Assembly: GCF_029026145.1 (NCBI RefSeq)
Contig: NZ_CP119078.1
Span: 83,501 to 147,500, forward strand
Direction: 5' to 3'
From: Legionella cardiaca
GTDB lineage: Bacteria; Pseudomonadota; Gammaproteobacteria; Legionellales; Legionellaceae
Length of the DNA stretch: 64,000 nt
Both the position numbers and the translations under genes were made by a program. Position 1 is the stretch's first letter. Each line of letters begins with the position of its first letter. Shown here piece after piece: positions 25,523 to 35,381 of this stretch. The notes under the pieces are model-generated. The model had not been told where the DNA came from, ran no database searches, and saw only the letters and a program-made list of their open reading frames with translations.

Positions 25523-25930
25523 TTAGGCTTTAAGCGGCCGTATTGTTGCCATGAAAGTCCAGACACCTTCTTCATTTTTCTCAGCCTGAATGCAATGTTC
25601 AGCCTTGAAAACAATACCGTCCTTATCAATGGCTTTTAACTGAATTGTTTTATCCAGGATGGATGATTGTCCTGTCGCCAAAAAACGAGAAAATCCTAAA
25701 TTGTGAGCATCGTGTAAGGTTGGAGGGATAATAGTTGTCAGTGATTCGCCAATAATTTCTGCAGACATCCACTTAAAAACCTCTTCAAATTTTTGATTCA
25801 CATAAATAATAATTCCCCATTGATTAGCAATAACCACGGGATAATTTTTCTTGCGTTTATATTTTTCGACTAGGCTCATAAGCTTCCCATAGTGAATTTT
25901 TTCACTAAATTGCCTATTGGAAATAAGCAA
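25523..25930 (-). CDS. Stand-alone PAS-domain protein
   Basis: A 135-residue single PAS domain. 'YPVVIANQWGIIIYVNQKFE' is the N-terminal strand/helix, 'IIGESLTTIIPP' and 'FSRFLATGQSSIL' the middle, and 'ALIKA-DGIVF' plus 'GVWTFMATIRPL' the C-terminal strands. The middle resembles PAS domains with the 'G-x-x-L-x-x-I-x-P-x-x-x-R-x-x-H' signature. No output domain is attached. It precedes the PAS-GGDEF-EAL gene by 15 bp on the same strand, so the two form an operon. It may sense a ligand and act on the partner protein. The ligand is unknown. Confidence 0.8.
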   Translation of the reverse strand: MLISNRQFSEKIHYGKLMSLVEKYKRKKNYPVVIANQWGIIIYVNQKFEEVFKWMSAEIIGESLTTIIPPTLHDAHNLGFSRFLATGQSSILDKTIQLKAIDKDGIVFKAEHCIQAEKNEEGVWTFMATIRPLKA

Positions 25931-26082
25931 ATTACACGCCTATTCATTCCTGTTTATTAAAAAATTGAGCAAATATTTCTTATGTATTTAGAGTATAGGA
26001 GTCAACCGTTAGTTTTTAAACATAGCGATTTTTCCCATAATGTAAACTATCATAGGATTTAAATTAACTTGGGAGCAAAGGT

Positions 26083-27147
26083 ATGTGGCCTGGATCGCTA
26101 CTTACACGAATGTTAGGAATTAAGTACCCTATTATTCAAGCGCCTATGTCTGGCGGAATTACGACGCCTGAATTGGTAGCAGCAGTGGCCAATTCAGGAG
26201 GTTTGGGCTTCTTGGCTGGAGGGTATTTAGATGCAAATGAAATCCGTAAACTAATTCGCCAAACAAAGGGACTAACTTCCCAACCCTTTGGCGTCAATCT
26301 TTTTATTCCCTCAAAGCATCATGCCTCCTTGGAAACCATACAGGAGGCCTGCAGAATTATTGAGCAATGTTGTTTTGAGTTGAAAATTCCTATCGAGCCT
26401 GTAAAAGGGCCTTTTATCCCTGATTTTGAAGAGCAAATGCAGGTCATTTTGGATGAAGACATTCACGTATTAAGTTTTACATTCGGTTGTTTAAGTAAAC
26501 CCTGGATTGAAAAACTAAAAGCACAAAAAATCTTGTTAATTGGTACAGCAACTACGCTAGATGAGGCAAAGTTATTACAAAAAGAAGGCATTGATATGGT
26601 TGTTGTCCAGGGATGTGAGGCTGGCGGGCATCGAGGTAGTTTTTTGACTCGTGAAGAGGAGGCTTTACAAAGTATAGATACCCTAACCCAGCAGTTAGCC
26701 AAAGAAATTAATGTCCCTCTTATTGCCTCAGGTGGTTTAATGAGGGGTAAGGATATTGCCAGGATGTTAAAATTAGGTGTTTCTGCTGTGCAACTAGGAA
26801 CTGCATTCTTGTGTTGTGATGAATCAGGAGCCCATCCTAAATATAAAGAGGCCTTATTAAATTCTAAACAAGATAATACTGTTTTAACGCGTGCGTTTTC
26901 TGGAAAGTTGGCAAGAGGTCTTTGTAATAAATTTATTTTACGCATGCAACATCATGAAAAACATATTCTTGATTATCCCATCCAAAATGCATTGACACTG
27001 GCGATGCGAAAAAAAGCGCAAGCAGATAATTGCAGTGATTTTATGTCGATGTGGGCGGGGCAATCCGTGCAATTTAGCAGAAAAATGAAAGCTCATTTAT
27101 TAATAAATGAGTTAATTAAAGAGGTGGAAGAGGCTCATTCGCAATAA
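26083..27147 (+). CDS. Nitronate monooxygenase-family flavoprotein
   Basis: A 354-residue FMN-dependent TIM-barrel enzyme of the 2-nitropropane dioxygenase/nitronate monooxygenase family. Typical segments are 'YPIIQAPMSGGITTPELVAA', 'GGLGFLAGGYL', 'PFGVNLFIP', 'VLSFTFGC', 'VVVQGCEAGGHRG' (with the conserved catalytic-region His), 'IASGGLMRGKDIARML' and 'GVSAVQLGTAFLCC'. It probably oxidises alkyl nitronates such as propionate-3-nitronate. GGGAGCAAAGGT lies directly before the ATG. It is monocistronic and convergent with the multicopper oxidase gene. Confidence 0.9.
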   Translation: MWPGSLLTRMLGIKYPIIQAPMSGGITTPELVAAVANSGGLGFLAGGYLDANEIRKLIRQTKGLTSQPFGVNLFIPSKHHASLETIQEACRIIEQCCFELKIPIEPVKGPFIPDFEEQMQVILDEDIHVLSFTFGCLSKPWIEKLKAQKILLIGTATTLDEAKLLQKEGIDMVVVQGCEAGGHRGSFLTREEEALQSIDTLTQQLAKEINVPLIASGGLMRGKDIARMLKLGVSAVQLGTAFLCCDESGAHPKYKEALLNSKQDNTVLTRAFSGKLARGLCNKFILRMQHHEKHILDYPIQNALTLAMRKKAQADNCSDFMSMWAGQSVQFSRKMKAHLLINELIKEVEEAHSQ

Positions 27148-27191
27148 ATATAAATAGATTAACGACATAACTTCTTGTGCAATTGACTGCA

Positions 27192-28757
27192 TTATTGGGG
27201 ATTGTTTTCTTTTGCAGGTTGAGTTTCACCAATCGCTTGCAAATAAAAAGAGGGCTTGGGATAGCCTGCAAATTCAACAGTAGTCCCCATGCCGCCGGCA
27301 AAGTGATAAAGATTGTGGCAGTGGTTTAGCCATATTCCGGGATTATTCGCATCAAATTCAACTTTAACCGTACTATTCGGTTGTACAAGAATCGTATCAC
27401 GCAAGGCACCGTTTTTGAGTTTCACCCCATCAATCTCGGTTACCTGAAAAACATGCCCATGAAAATGCATAGGATGAGACATCTTATTTTTATTGGTAAA
27501 AACCATTTCCACGCGTTGCCCTTTTTTAATGACTTTAGGGATAACCTTAGGCCAGCTTTCGCCATTGAGTGTCCATTTATAGCCATTCATGGTGCCCTGC
27601 AAGGTATAATTTAAACTAACATCTGCCTTTTTGGTTGGCAGAGGGTTTGGTGAGCTTAGTTGTTTCTCTAACTCATAATAAGGAATGCGACCTAAATTTT
27701 GTGATGCGGTGAGGTTTAGTTTAGGAATGACGGCATGAGCTGTTGCTAAGAGAAGGCCGGTTTGCTTATTACTTCCCTCAACTTGAGCCAAAATAGGGAA
27801 GGCCCCCCCTTTTTCTGGAATACTAATAATAATATCAAGACGATTGCCAATGCCAATTGGAAATTTATTCCCATGGATTGGTTTGATATTTTCGCCATCG
27901 ACGGCTACTAAAGTTCCTGTGAGTGAACCTAAGTTAATTTCATAGTTCGTTGAAGCAGAACCATTAATAATGCGAAGTCTGACTTGTGTGCCAGCGGTAA
28001 CCGTTTTGATTTGGGGATTGGCTAGTGTAACTTTGTTCGTAAGGAATGCATCATAGTCAACATCATTGTAATCACTCTTCATGCTCATATTATGGGGTAT
28101 TTTCATTGAGCTTTGCATATCCATGTTTTCCATGGCGGGCATAGAGGTTTTGCGTAATTTCTCAAAGATCTTGGCGGGATCGTGATAGGTAAAATCTTCT
28201 AAGAACATGATAATTTCTTGATTTTTAGAGGTTTTACCAGATTCATAAATAATAAAAGGAGCAGCTAATTGTTGTTGTTCCTGAAAACCAACGTGTGAAT
28301 GCATCCAATAGGTTCCTGATTGCACTAATTTATATTGATAAGGGTAGCTTTTCCCTGGTTTAATGGGAATTTGGGTGACATCGGGCACACCGTCCTGGTT
28401 ATTGGGAACAATGAGACCATGCCAATGAATGGTGATTGGTTCAGCAGTCTTATTAACCACGATGACATTAAATTGTTCACCTTTTGTGCCAAAATAGCCT
28501 TCTTTGCTTATGCTCCCATCGGGATGAATAAAACGAATATCAAATGCTTTTACGGCCTTTCCTTTACCATCCACCTGGAATTGGGTATCAGATACTTCAA
28601 TAATGGTTTTTTCTGCTTGCGGTGATGATTGCGATTGTGCAAAGTTAACACAGGGGAAACTTGCCAATATAAAATAAATCATAAACAAAACTAAAATATA
28701 TTGTTTGTTGCATCCTTTTAATTGTTGCATAGTCGGTGTTCTAAAATCCTGGCTCAT
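27192..28757 (-). CDS. Periplasmic multicopper oxidase (CopA/CumA-like)
   Basis: A 521-residue, three-cupredoxin-domain oxidase. All four copper motifs are present: H111-W-H113-G, H153-S-H155, 'HPMHFHGH' (about 432), and 'HCHNLYHFAGGM' starting at 479 with the type-1 Cys480. The N-terminus has a hydrophobic export segment (about residues 18-40). A Met/His-rich insertion ('SMPAMENMDMQSSMKIPHN', about 205) resembles those of copper-oxidising CopA/CueO enzymes. Likely role: cuprous ion or phenolic oxidation in the periplasm. The start is uncertain: ATG 28757 or ATG 28730, both without a strong ribosome site. No other copper-resistance gene is adjacent. Confidence 0.88.
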   Translation of the reverse strand: MSQDFRTPTMQQLKGCNKQYILVLFMIYFILASFPCVNFAQSQSSPQAEKTIIEVSDTQFQVDGKGKAVKAFDIRFIHPDGSISKEGYFGTKGEQFNVIVVNKTAEPITIHWHGLIVPNNQDGVPDVTQIPIKPGKSYPYQYKLVQSGTYWMHSHVGFQEQQQLAAPFIIYESGKTSKNQEIIMFLEDFTYHDPAKIFEKLRKTSMPAMENMDMQSSMKIPHNMSMKSDYNDVDYDAFLTNKVTLANPQIKTVTAGTQVRLRIINGSASTNYEINLGSLTGTLVAVDGENIKPIHGNKFPIGIGNRLDIIISIPEKGGAFPILAQVEGSNKQTGLLLATAHAVIPKLNLTASQNLGRIPYYELEKQLSSPNPLPTKKADVSLNYTLQGTMNGYKWTLNGESWPKVIPKVIKKGQRVEMVFTNKNKMSHPMHFHGHVFQVTEIDGVKLKNGALRDTILVQPNSTVKVEFDANNPGIWLNHCHNLYHFAGGMGTTVEFAGYPKPSFYLQAIGETQPAKENNPQ

Positions 28758-28823
28758 ATTTTAAAAATAGTACAAAATTTATTGAAATTTGGAGAAGTAT
28801 TTCTGTTAGGAATAATTTTTCCG

Positions 28824-30758
28824 CTATCTCTCGTAAGTTTTTGAGTCAGAATTGTCCTGTTCCTGTTCAGAAACAGGTTCGGAGTTGCTGGCTGAAGTAA
28901 AAAATTGAGATAAATGAGACTTATTTAGTGTTTTTTTCTGTGCTTGTTGAATCATGGAATTGAGTTCTTTTTTAGTAGATGAATTACCATATAAACCAAA
29001 AAGTATTCTTATAAGCCAAAAAGAAGAGCGTAGCTGACTGATATACAGAAGTTCAGACGCTCGAGGGTGTCCAATTGCGCCATTTAAATCGTTTTTAAAT
29101 GTATTCAAGTCAGAAGGTGAAAGCCTATGAATGCAATTTTGAGTAACTTGGGCAGCAATAATTTTTTTTGTTTTTAAAGTGAGGGTATTGTCACCACCTA
29201 TAGCGGTAAGGGTAGCTTTCAAATCTGCATAATCCTCTAAGGGCCAGTTTAAATATTGCGAATTAAATTGATAGGAAGTGATGTCAATGCTTTTACTCTT
29301 AAAGAAACTGTCAATTTGGGGCGTCATTCTAGCTCCCCTTTCTAACAGATGTTTGATAACAAAAATAGGATCTTGACCTGGATGCATCGTTTCAGAATGG
29401 GGTATATAAGTTTGTGCCTGTTGGAAAGCAATATCAATCGGAAGATTTCCTAAATGATCTCTTGTGTGGATAAATTTTTTGTCACTTTTTTCAAAACGAT
29501 AATCGCCAAGCCGAATGGATGCATGGAGAGGACTACCTCTTGCGGAACTCAAACCAGATGCTGCTGCTAAATAGAAATTAGCTTTTTCTTCCATAAGAAG
29601 ATGCATACTATTTTTTAAGGTTTTTCTCTTCGCTTCAGGAAAAACTTCCTCCATATGACTCACTAGTTCTTTAATATTATCTTGCAGATCCTGTTGTCCA
29701 GGTTCACTGTTTAAGTATTCATAAAAAGCTGGTATTGAAAACAAAACTGATTTTAGTTTTGCCATACGCTCACTCATGGCCTGACTTACTAGATTAACTT
29801 CAGAGATATCATTAAAGTTGGAATCTTCTAAATGAATAAATAATGACTCCCGAATTAATTCATCCGGAATAAGAATATCCTTTAAAAGTTGCTTCCATTT
29901 ATAACGAACAAAATCTTTATCTTTTTGTAATTTTTTGAATGCTTCCCTGTCTTCATAGTGTGAATAAACCTTATCATCACCTAATTTAACAAAAAAACGT
30001 TTGCGAGTTGGCCAATAAAAATTTTCACTATCTCGAAGATCGGGAAAATGAATTAAATCATGAGTAGTAATATCAAAATTATTCTCTCGATTTATCCAGT
30101 TTTGCAGGCGTGAATCAACAAAAGAGGTAATACTTTCAGTGAGCAATAAATCGTGATCTATCTTAAAGAAGACAACATGGGGTTTTCCATTTTTCTTGAC
30201 AATATAAAACCCAATATTTCCCTTATGTAAATCATCCTCCTCTAAAGCGTAGGAGCAAGTTAAAACACTGGCAAGCGACTCCATATCAATTGAGAGATTT
30301 CTTTTTGCTTTCTGCGTCATTAAATGAGCAAAAAAACCATTAGGCATCTGATTAAGGAAGTTAAATGAAATTTCTTTTGTCAAGGCATGATTGGTTGCTA
30401 AATCAGATAGATAATTATGAGGAGTCAGATTGTAAAATTGGGTTTCACCAATCTTTTCTCGTTGAGCAATAGAGAGTTTTATATTATCAACGGCTGTTCC
30501 CACAATTTGATTGTCTTCATTCACTACGAGATGTTGCGGAGGCGTTAAATGAGGCTTCATAATAAGCCTGGCTAATTCACTAAAAGTGGTTTCCCTGACT
30601 GATGCGAGAGGTTTACCATGTTTATTTTCTTTATAAACAATAGGAATTGTCTGAGCGCCGAATCTATAGTCTACAAAATGCACAGCATGAGCCGATGTTT
30701 TTGAGGCTTTGCTTTTGTCTAATCCTAAAATGTGCTCAAGAAAATAACGCCTAGGCAT
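28824..30758 (-). CDS. Kinase-like/ankyrin-repeat protein, Dot/Icm effector candidate (LegA5/AnkK-like)
   Basis: A 644-residue soluble protein. Residues about 160-210 contain 'D176-L-H-K-G-N181-I-G' followed 20 residues later by 'K-I-D201-H-D203', the catalytic-loop plus metal-loop pattern of atypical kinases (D-x-H-x-x-N … D-x-D/G). Residues about 431-478 ('HTRDHLGNLPIDIAFQQA', then 'VIKHLLERGAR') look like one or two ankyrin repeats. The C-terminus is polar and Glu-rich ('SEPVSEQEQDNSDSKTYER'), as in Dot/Icm signals. From memory this arrangement resembles Legionella LegA5/AnkK, described as a phosphoinositide kinase; I cannot verify the alignment. It is monocistronic. Confidence 0.65.
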   Translation of the reverse strand: MPRRYFLEHILGLDKSKASKTSAHAVHFVDYRFGAQTIPIVYKENKHGKPLASVRETTFSELARLIMKPHLTPPQHLVVNEDNQIVGTAVDNIKLSIAQREKIGETQFYNLTPHNYLSDLATNHALTKEISFNFLNQMPNGFFAHLMTQKAKRNLSIDMESLASVLTCSYALEEDDLHKGNIGFYIVKKNGKPHVVFFKIDHDLLLTESITSFVDSRLQNWINRENNFDITTHDLIHFPDLRDSENFYWPTRKRFFVKLGDDKVYSHYEDREAFKKLQKDKDFVRYKWKQLLKDILIPDELIRESLFIHLEDSNFNDISEVNLVSQAMSERMAKLKSVLFSIPAFYEYLNSEPGQQDLQDNIKELVSHMEEVFPEAKRKTLKNSMHLLMEEKANFYLAAASGLSSARGSPLHASIRLGDYRFEKSDKKFIHTRDHLGNLPIDIAFQQAQTYIPHSETMHPGQDPIFVIKHLLERGARMTPQIDSFFKSKSIDITSYQFNSQYLNWPLEDYADLKATLTAIGGDNTLTLKTKKIIAAQVTQNCIHRLSPSDLNTFKNDLNGAIGHPRASELLYISQLRSSFWLIRILFGLYGNSSTKKELNSMIQQAQKKTLNKSHLSQFFTSASNSEPVSEQEQDNSDSKTYER

Positions 30759-30944
30759 GTATAATAATATAAAAAACTCACCATGATAGATATTTAAGCA
30801 TTTTATTCTTAACTGAAGCTTAAATTAATAAAATTAATATTGTTAACGAGGAAAAAATTGTGCTTATCAATGGAAAATAAAAACTAACAGGGGAGTGAGG
30901 GAAGTAGTCCTGATAAAACAAAAGAATATCAAGACTACCTAAAC

Positions 30945-31991
30945 TTAACGAATTGATGCGATATCAATCACAAAACGATAGCGAACGTCACTTTTTAAAA
31001 CACGCTCATAGGCTTCATTCACTTGTTGCATTGGGATTAATTCAATATCTGAAGTAATATTGTGTTTTCCGCAAAAATCAAGCATTTCCTGGGTTTCTGC
31101 AATACCACCTATTAATGAGCCAGCCAGGCTGCGCCGCCCCCCTACTAATGAAAATGCACCGACGGGAACATTTTCGTCGGGAACACCCACGACCACCATA
31201 ACACCATCTCGTCTCAATAATTTTAAATAATCATTCCAATCAATGCCTGCAGAAACTGTGCAAATAATAAGATCAAAAGTGTTGACTAATTTTGAGAAGG
31301 TAGCAGAATCGGAAGTCGCATAAAAATGGTCGGCTCCTAAACGCTTGCTGTCTTCTTGTTTTTTAGAGGAGTGGCTAAGCACCGTCACATCGGCACCCAT
31401 AGCATGAGCCAATTTGACTCCCATGTGTCCTAATCCACCTAGACCAAGAATGGCCACTTTCTTCCCAGGACCAGCCTTCCAATGGCGAAGAGGGGAATAA
31501 AGAGTAATCCCGGCACATAAAAGCGGTGCGGAGGCATCGAGCGGTAAGTTGTCAGGAATACGCAAAACATAATCCTTATTGACAACGATCTTGGTCGAAT
31601 AACCTCCTTGGGTTAAACGGCTACCGTCTCGTTCCATACCATTATAGGTAGGTGTCATACCTTCTGCACAATATTGTTCTAAACCTTCATGGCAGCTATT
31701 ACATCTTCGACAGGAATCAACGATGCAGCCGACACCTACATGATCACCTGCTTTAAAATGGTTAACATTTTTTCCTACACGCTCCACTATTCCAACAATT
31801 TCATGTCCTGGAACCATTGGAAAAAGGGCTCCACCCCATTCATCGCGAACTTGATGGATATCAGAATGACAAATACCACAGTATTGAATAGCGATTAACA
31901 CATCATTGTCATCTAACTCGCGTCGTTCAAAAGAGAAAGGCTTTAATGGTTCTTTAGCCGAATCGGCAGCATAACCGTGAACTGGAATCAT
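30945..31991 (-). CDS. Zinc-dependent NAD(P) alcohol dehydrogenase (cinnamyl-type)
   Basis: A 348-residue medium-chain dehydrogenase/reductase. The catalytic zinc site is 'CGICHSDIH' with 'GHEIVGIV'; the structural zinc cysteines are in '[20 protein letters not shown]'; the Rossmann motif is '[18 protein letters not shown]'. The residues after the second strand ('[20 protein letters not shown]') suggest NADPH rather than NAD, as in YahK/AdhC aldehyde reductases. It probably reduces broad-range aldehydes to alcohols. AGGGA precedes ATG 31991 at good spacing. It is monocistronic. Confidence 0.9.
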   Translation of the reverse strand: MIPVHGYAADSAKEPLKPFSFERRELDDNDVLIAIQYCGICHSDIHQVRDEWGGALFPMVPGHEIVGIVERVGKNVNHFKAGDHVGVGCIVDSCRRCNSCHEGLEQYCAEGMTPTYNGMERDGSRLTQGGYSTKIVVNKDYVLRIPDNLPLDASAPLLCAGITLYSPLRHWKAGPGKKVAILGLGGLGHMGVKLAHAMGADVTVLSHSSKKQEDSKRLGADHFYATSDSATFSKLVNTFDLIICTVSAGIDWNDYLKLLRRDGVMVVVGVPDENVPVGAFSLVGGRRSLAGSLIGGIAETQEMLDFCGKHNITSDIELIPMQQVNEAYERVLKSDVRYRFVIDIASIR

Positions 31992-32142
31992 AAATTATCC
32001 CTAATATAAATATTTATTTTAAGACATGAGATAGTAGGCTTTCATTTCACAATTTGCAAAAAATTTTAATGGTTGGCAGAACAATAGTCATTGTAGGGAA
32101 TACATAGTAAAGTACAGTAATTTTTAGGTATTCGCAGTAACT

Positions 32143-32721
32143 ATGGCCAAACTCTATTTTTATTTCGCAGCAATGAACGCAGGAAAAAGTACCGTATTAC
32201 TGCAAGCTAGCTATAACTATCGCGAACGCGGTATGCAAACCTTATTATATACACCTGCCATCGATACTCGTTATGAGCAAGGTTTTATTCATTCTCGCAT
32301 TGGCTTATCAGAACAAGCGTTTGCTTTTCATCTTAAAGATAATCTCTATGAAGAAACGAACAAAAAATTAAAACAACAACCCCTGGCCTGCATATTAGTG
32401 GATGAAGCCCAGTTTCTAACGCGCGATCAAGTGTATCAACTCACGGATATTACCGATAAGCTAAATATTCCAGTGTTAGCTTATGGTTTACGTACCGATT
32501 TCAGAGGTGAATTATTTGAAGGAAGCCAATATTTACTTGCCTGGGCTGATGAACTTATAGAGATTAAAGCGATATGTCATTGTGGACGCAAGGCAACAAT
32601 GAATTTGCGTATGAATGAGCATGGTCAAGCCATTTCTGAAGGCGAGCAACTTTTAATTGGTGGGAATGAAGCTTATGCTGCGACTTGCCGTTATCATTTT
32701 AAATGTGGTCTGGCGAAATAA
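32143..32721 (+). CDS. tdk: Thymidine kinase
   Basis: Phosphorylates thymidine/deoxyuridine with ATP. The 192-residue protein has the P-loop '[12 protein letters not shown]', the Mg-binding '[10 protein letters not shown]', the lid region '[20 protein letters not shown]' and a four-ligand zinc site, C-H-C ('AICHCGRKA') and 'CRYHFKCG'. This is the type II (E. coli Tdk) family at its usual length. It lies 94 bp upstream of two MFS carriers and deoB, a nucleoside-salvage grouping known in Legionella (phtC-phtD locus). Confidence 0.95.
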   Translation: MAKLYFYFAAMNAGKSTVLLQASYNYRERGMQTLLYTPAIDTRYEQGFIHSRIGLSEQAFAFHLKDNLYEETNKKLKQQPLACILVDEAQFLTRDQVYQLTDITDKLNIPVLAYGLRTDFRGELFEGSQYLLAWADELIEIKAICHCGRKATMNLRMNEHGQAISEGEQLLIGGNEAYAATCRYHFKCGLAK

Positions 32722-32815
32722 TCTATAGTAATAATTGTGCAATAAAGATACCAATTCCGTCCGATTTTTGATATAATTCGCCGCAACTTTTGGCGGTCCG
32801 TGCTAAGGAGTAACG

Positions 32816-34084
32816 TTGTCTGATTCTATTGCAGTAGATTCCGGGGTAATTTTACCTCGTAATAACATGATGGCGTGGTTAGTGTGCTTGTCAGCAGGTT
32901 TGTTTTTCTTTTATGAATTCTTCCAGCTGAATATCTTTGACGTTATCAATCAACCTTTACGCGATGATTTTCACTTAGATGCTGCACAGCTTAGCTGGAT
33001 GTCTAGTACTTATTTATGGGCCGATATATTATTTCTTCTACCCGCAGGCATTATTCTCGATCGCTTTTCTACACGTCGAGTGATTCTTACCGCAATGGCG
33101 GTCTGCGTTATTGGCACCCTCGGTTTTGCAGTGACAAACTCCTTTGCATTAGCGTGTTTTTTTCATTTCCTTTCCGGCATTGGTAATGCTTTTTGTTTCT
33201 TATCTTGTGTTGTTTTAGTTTCTCACTGGTTTCCCCCTCGCCGCCAGGCTCTGGTAATTGGCTCATTGGTAACAATGGCTTTTCTTGGTGGGATGATGGC
33301 TCACACTCCTTTTGCTCATCTTAATGAATATTATGGCTGGCGACGCTCTTTATTAATCGATGGGGTAGTTGGAGCACTGTTGTTAGCATGGATTTACCTT
33401 GTGGTACAAGATAGACCGAACGTGCTTGATAGGCAAAAACAAGCAGTACAACCGTCTATTATTCCAAGTTTTCTGCAAGCGCTTGGTAATCGACAGAATT
33501 GGCTGGCGGGTTTGTATACCTGTTTTCTTAATTTACCCATAATGGTACTTTGTGCTCTATGGGGTGCCAGTTATTTACAAACTGTGCATCATTTGCCAGA
33601 GATTGCTGCCAGTAATGTGGTAAGTCTTATTTTTATAGGTAGTATCGTAGGTTGTCCTCTCGTTGGCTGGTTATCTGATAATCAGGGACGACGCAAGCCA
33701 TTGATGCTAGTAGGGGCAATCGCAACGTTATTAACAGTTGTTCCATTGTTTATGGATATTGCTTTATCACAAACCGCATTGAGTATTTTATTTTTTGGCC
33801 TTGGATTTTTCAGTAGTACGCAAGTTATTAGTTATCCTCTTATTGCTGAAAGTAACCCTCAAGAAATAACAGGTGCTGCAACGGGGATCGCTTCCGTGTT
33901 AATTATGGGGGGCGCCGGAGTCGGCCAAGTGTTATTTGGATTATTAATTCAACATCACGCAGGCATTGCTGCACAAGCTTATACAATTGCCGATTTTCAA
34001 TATGCAATGTGGATGTTTCCTCTTACAGCAGTCGCCGCTCTGCTTGCTGTATTGTTAACCCGCGAAACTTACTGCAAACGTTAG
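32816..34084 (+). CDS. MFS transporter, Pht-like (nucleoside salvage locus, first carrier)
   Basis: A 422-residue, 12-helix MFS protein. It uses TTG 32816 as start, with AAGGAG seven bases before. 'LPAGIILDRFSTRRVIL' is motif A, and 'SGLFFFYEFFQLNIF'-like residues fill helix 1, a feature of the Legionella Pht (phagosomal transporter) family. In L. pneumophila the phtC-phtD pair lies beside salvage genes and is reported to support thymidine uptake; its place between tdk and deoB makes this the likely PhtC counterpart. Which substrate each carrier takes cannot be seen. A second paralogue follows 16 bp after the stop. Confidence 0.85.
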   Translation: MSDSIAVDSGVILPRNNMMAWLVCLSAGLFFFYEFFQLNIFDVINQPLRDDFHLDAAQLSWMSSTYLWADILFLLPAGIILDRFSTRRVILTAMAVCVIGTLGFAVTNSFALACFFHFLSGIGNAFCFLSCVVLVSHWFPPRRQALVIGSLVTMAFLGGMMAHTPFAHLNEYYGWRRSLLIDGVVGALLLAWIYLVVQDRPNVLDRQKQAVQPSIIPSFLQALGNRQNWLAGLYTCFLNLPIMVLCALWGASYLQTVHHLPEIAASNVVSLIFIGSIVGCPLVGWLSDNQGRRKPLMLVGAIATLLTVVPLFMDIALSQTALSILFFGLGFFSSTQVISYPLIAESNPQEITGAATGIASVLIMGGAGVGQVLFGLLIQHHAGIAAQAYTIADFQYAMWMFPLTAVAALLAVLLTRETYCKR

Positions 34085-34100
34085 GACTTAGGAGTTTTTT

Positions 34101-35378
34101 ATGCAGATGGTGGAAGAATATAAAGATGAGAAGTTAACTGCTTCATTCTTGCCATGGTTGGTTTGTTTTAGTGCCTCATTATTCTTCTTTTATGAATTTA
34201 TTCAAGGCAATATGTTTGCATCGATTGCTGATAACATCATGCATGATTTTCATGTGCAAGCTGACAAAATGGCTTATTTATCAAGTATTTACTATTTGTC
34301 GAATGTTATTTTCCTTTTTGTCGCAGGGTTTGTTCTGGATCGATTCTCTACAAAAAAGACTATTCTGTTTGCCATGTTTCTTTGCGTAATGAGTACCTTT
34401 ATTTTAGCAAACGCACAATCCTTTTATCTCGCTCTATTTTGTCGCTTTGTTACAGGTATTGGCAGCGCATTTTGTTTTCTTGGGCCAATTCGTTTAGCTT
34501 CTCGTTGGTTTCCGCCTCGGCGAATGGCTCTGATAACGGGAGCGATTGTAACCATGGCGATGACAGGAGGCATGTTGGCACAGTATCCTCTAACTAAACT
34601 AGTCGCCCAAATCGGTTGGCGAGATGCTTTAATGCAGGTGGGGTGGCTTGGAACTGCCATGCTGCTCTTTATGTCTTTTGGCATTATCGAGAAGACAAAG
34701 GATGTAGGGCAAAAAATTGCGTCCAAAATTTCCATTGTTGCTGCAGCTAAAAAAGCGTACTTAAACCCACAAACATTAAAAGCAGCGTTGTATACCAGTC
34801 TGATGAATATGGCCATTGCTGTTTTTGGTGCCATGATGGGTTCTCTTTATTTAGTACAACGAATGGGCATTGCCAAAGAAGATGCGGCCGTTGTCAACAC
34901 GATGCTATTCCTGGGGGCAATTATTGGAGGTCCCGTATTAGGCTGGTGCTCAGATAAGTTAGGTTTACGCGTATTGCCAATGAAGATTGGAGCTATCGCA
35001 TCTTTAATAACAATGTTATTAGTGTTATATGCACCTATTTCTTTACCTTTCATGGAAATTCTGTTCTTTTTATTAGGCTTTTTTACTGCATCTCAAGTTA
35101 TCAGCTATGCCTTGGTTGCCGAAAGTAGTTCACCCGTCATGACTGCTACGGCAGTGAGTGTTGTTTCGATTTTGACACAAGGTGGTTATATCGTTTATCA
35201 AAATTTATTCAGCATTCTGTTAATGCGCCATGGTGAAATGCAAATGATTAATGACGTTCCTGTCTATTCGCTAGGTGACTACCAATTCGCTGCCATTATT
35301 TTACCTTTGGGCTTAATTGTGGCATTAATTGCTTTGCTAGGCTTGAAAGAAACGCACTGCCGTCAAATCGAGGAATAA
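34101..35378 (+). CDS. MFS transporter, Pht-like (nucleoside salvage locus, second carrier)
   Basis: A 425-residue paralogue of the preceding gene: the same helix-1 'SASLFFFYEFIQGNMF', motif A 'FVAGFVLDRFSTKKTIL', and 'SRWFPPRRMALITG' in loop 4-5, corresponding to 'SHWFPPRRQALVIG' in the first. GGAG lies 7 bp before the ATG. It sits between the first carrier and deoB, 3 bp from the deoB start, so all are surely one transcript. It is the likely PhtD counterpart, with a role in pyrimidine/thymidine assimilation inferred from context and published Legionella work on that locus. Confidence 0.85.
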   Translation: MQMVEEYKDEKLTASFLPWLVCFSASLFFFYEFIQGNMFASIADNIMHDFHVQADKMAYLSSIYYLSNVIFLFVAGFVLDRFSTKKTILFAMFLCVMSTFILANAQSFYLALFCRFVTGIGSAFCFLGPIRLASRWFPPRRMALITGAIVTMAMTGGMLAQYPLTKLVAQIGWRDALMQVGWLGTAMLLFMSFGIIEKTKDVGQKIASKISIVAAAKKAYLNPQTLKAALYTSLMNMAIAVFGAMMGSLYLVQRMGIAKEDAAVVNTMLFLGAIIGGPVLGWCSDKLGLRVLPMKIGAIASLITMLLVLYAPISLPFMEILFFLLGFFTASQVISYALVAESSSPVMTATAVSVVSILTQGGYIVYQNLFSILLMRHGEMQMINDVPVYSLGDYQFAAIILPLGLIVALIALLGLKETHCRQIEE

Positions 35379-35381
35379 GAA

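Noticed and set aside
23486..25930. One PAS-PAS-GGDEF-EAL gene split by a frameshift
   Set aside because: The small PAS frame ends with its own stop and the larger gene has its own GGAAG ribosome site and ATG. They read as two coupled genes.
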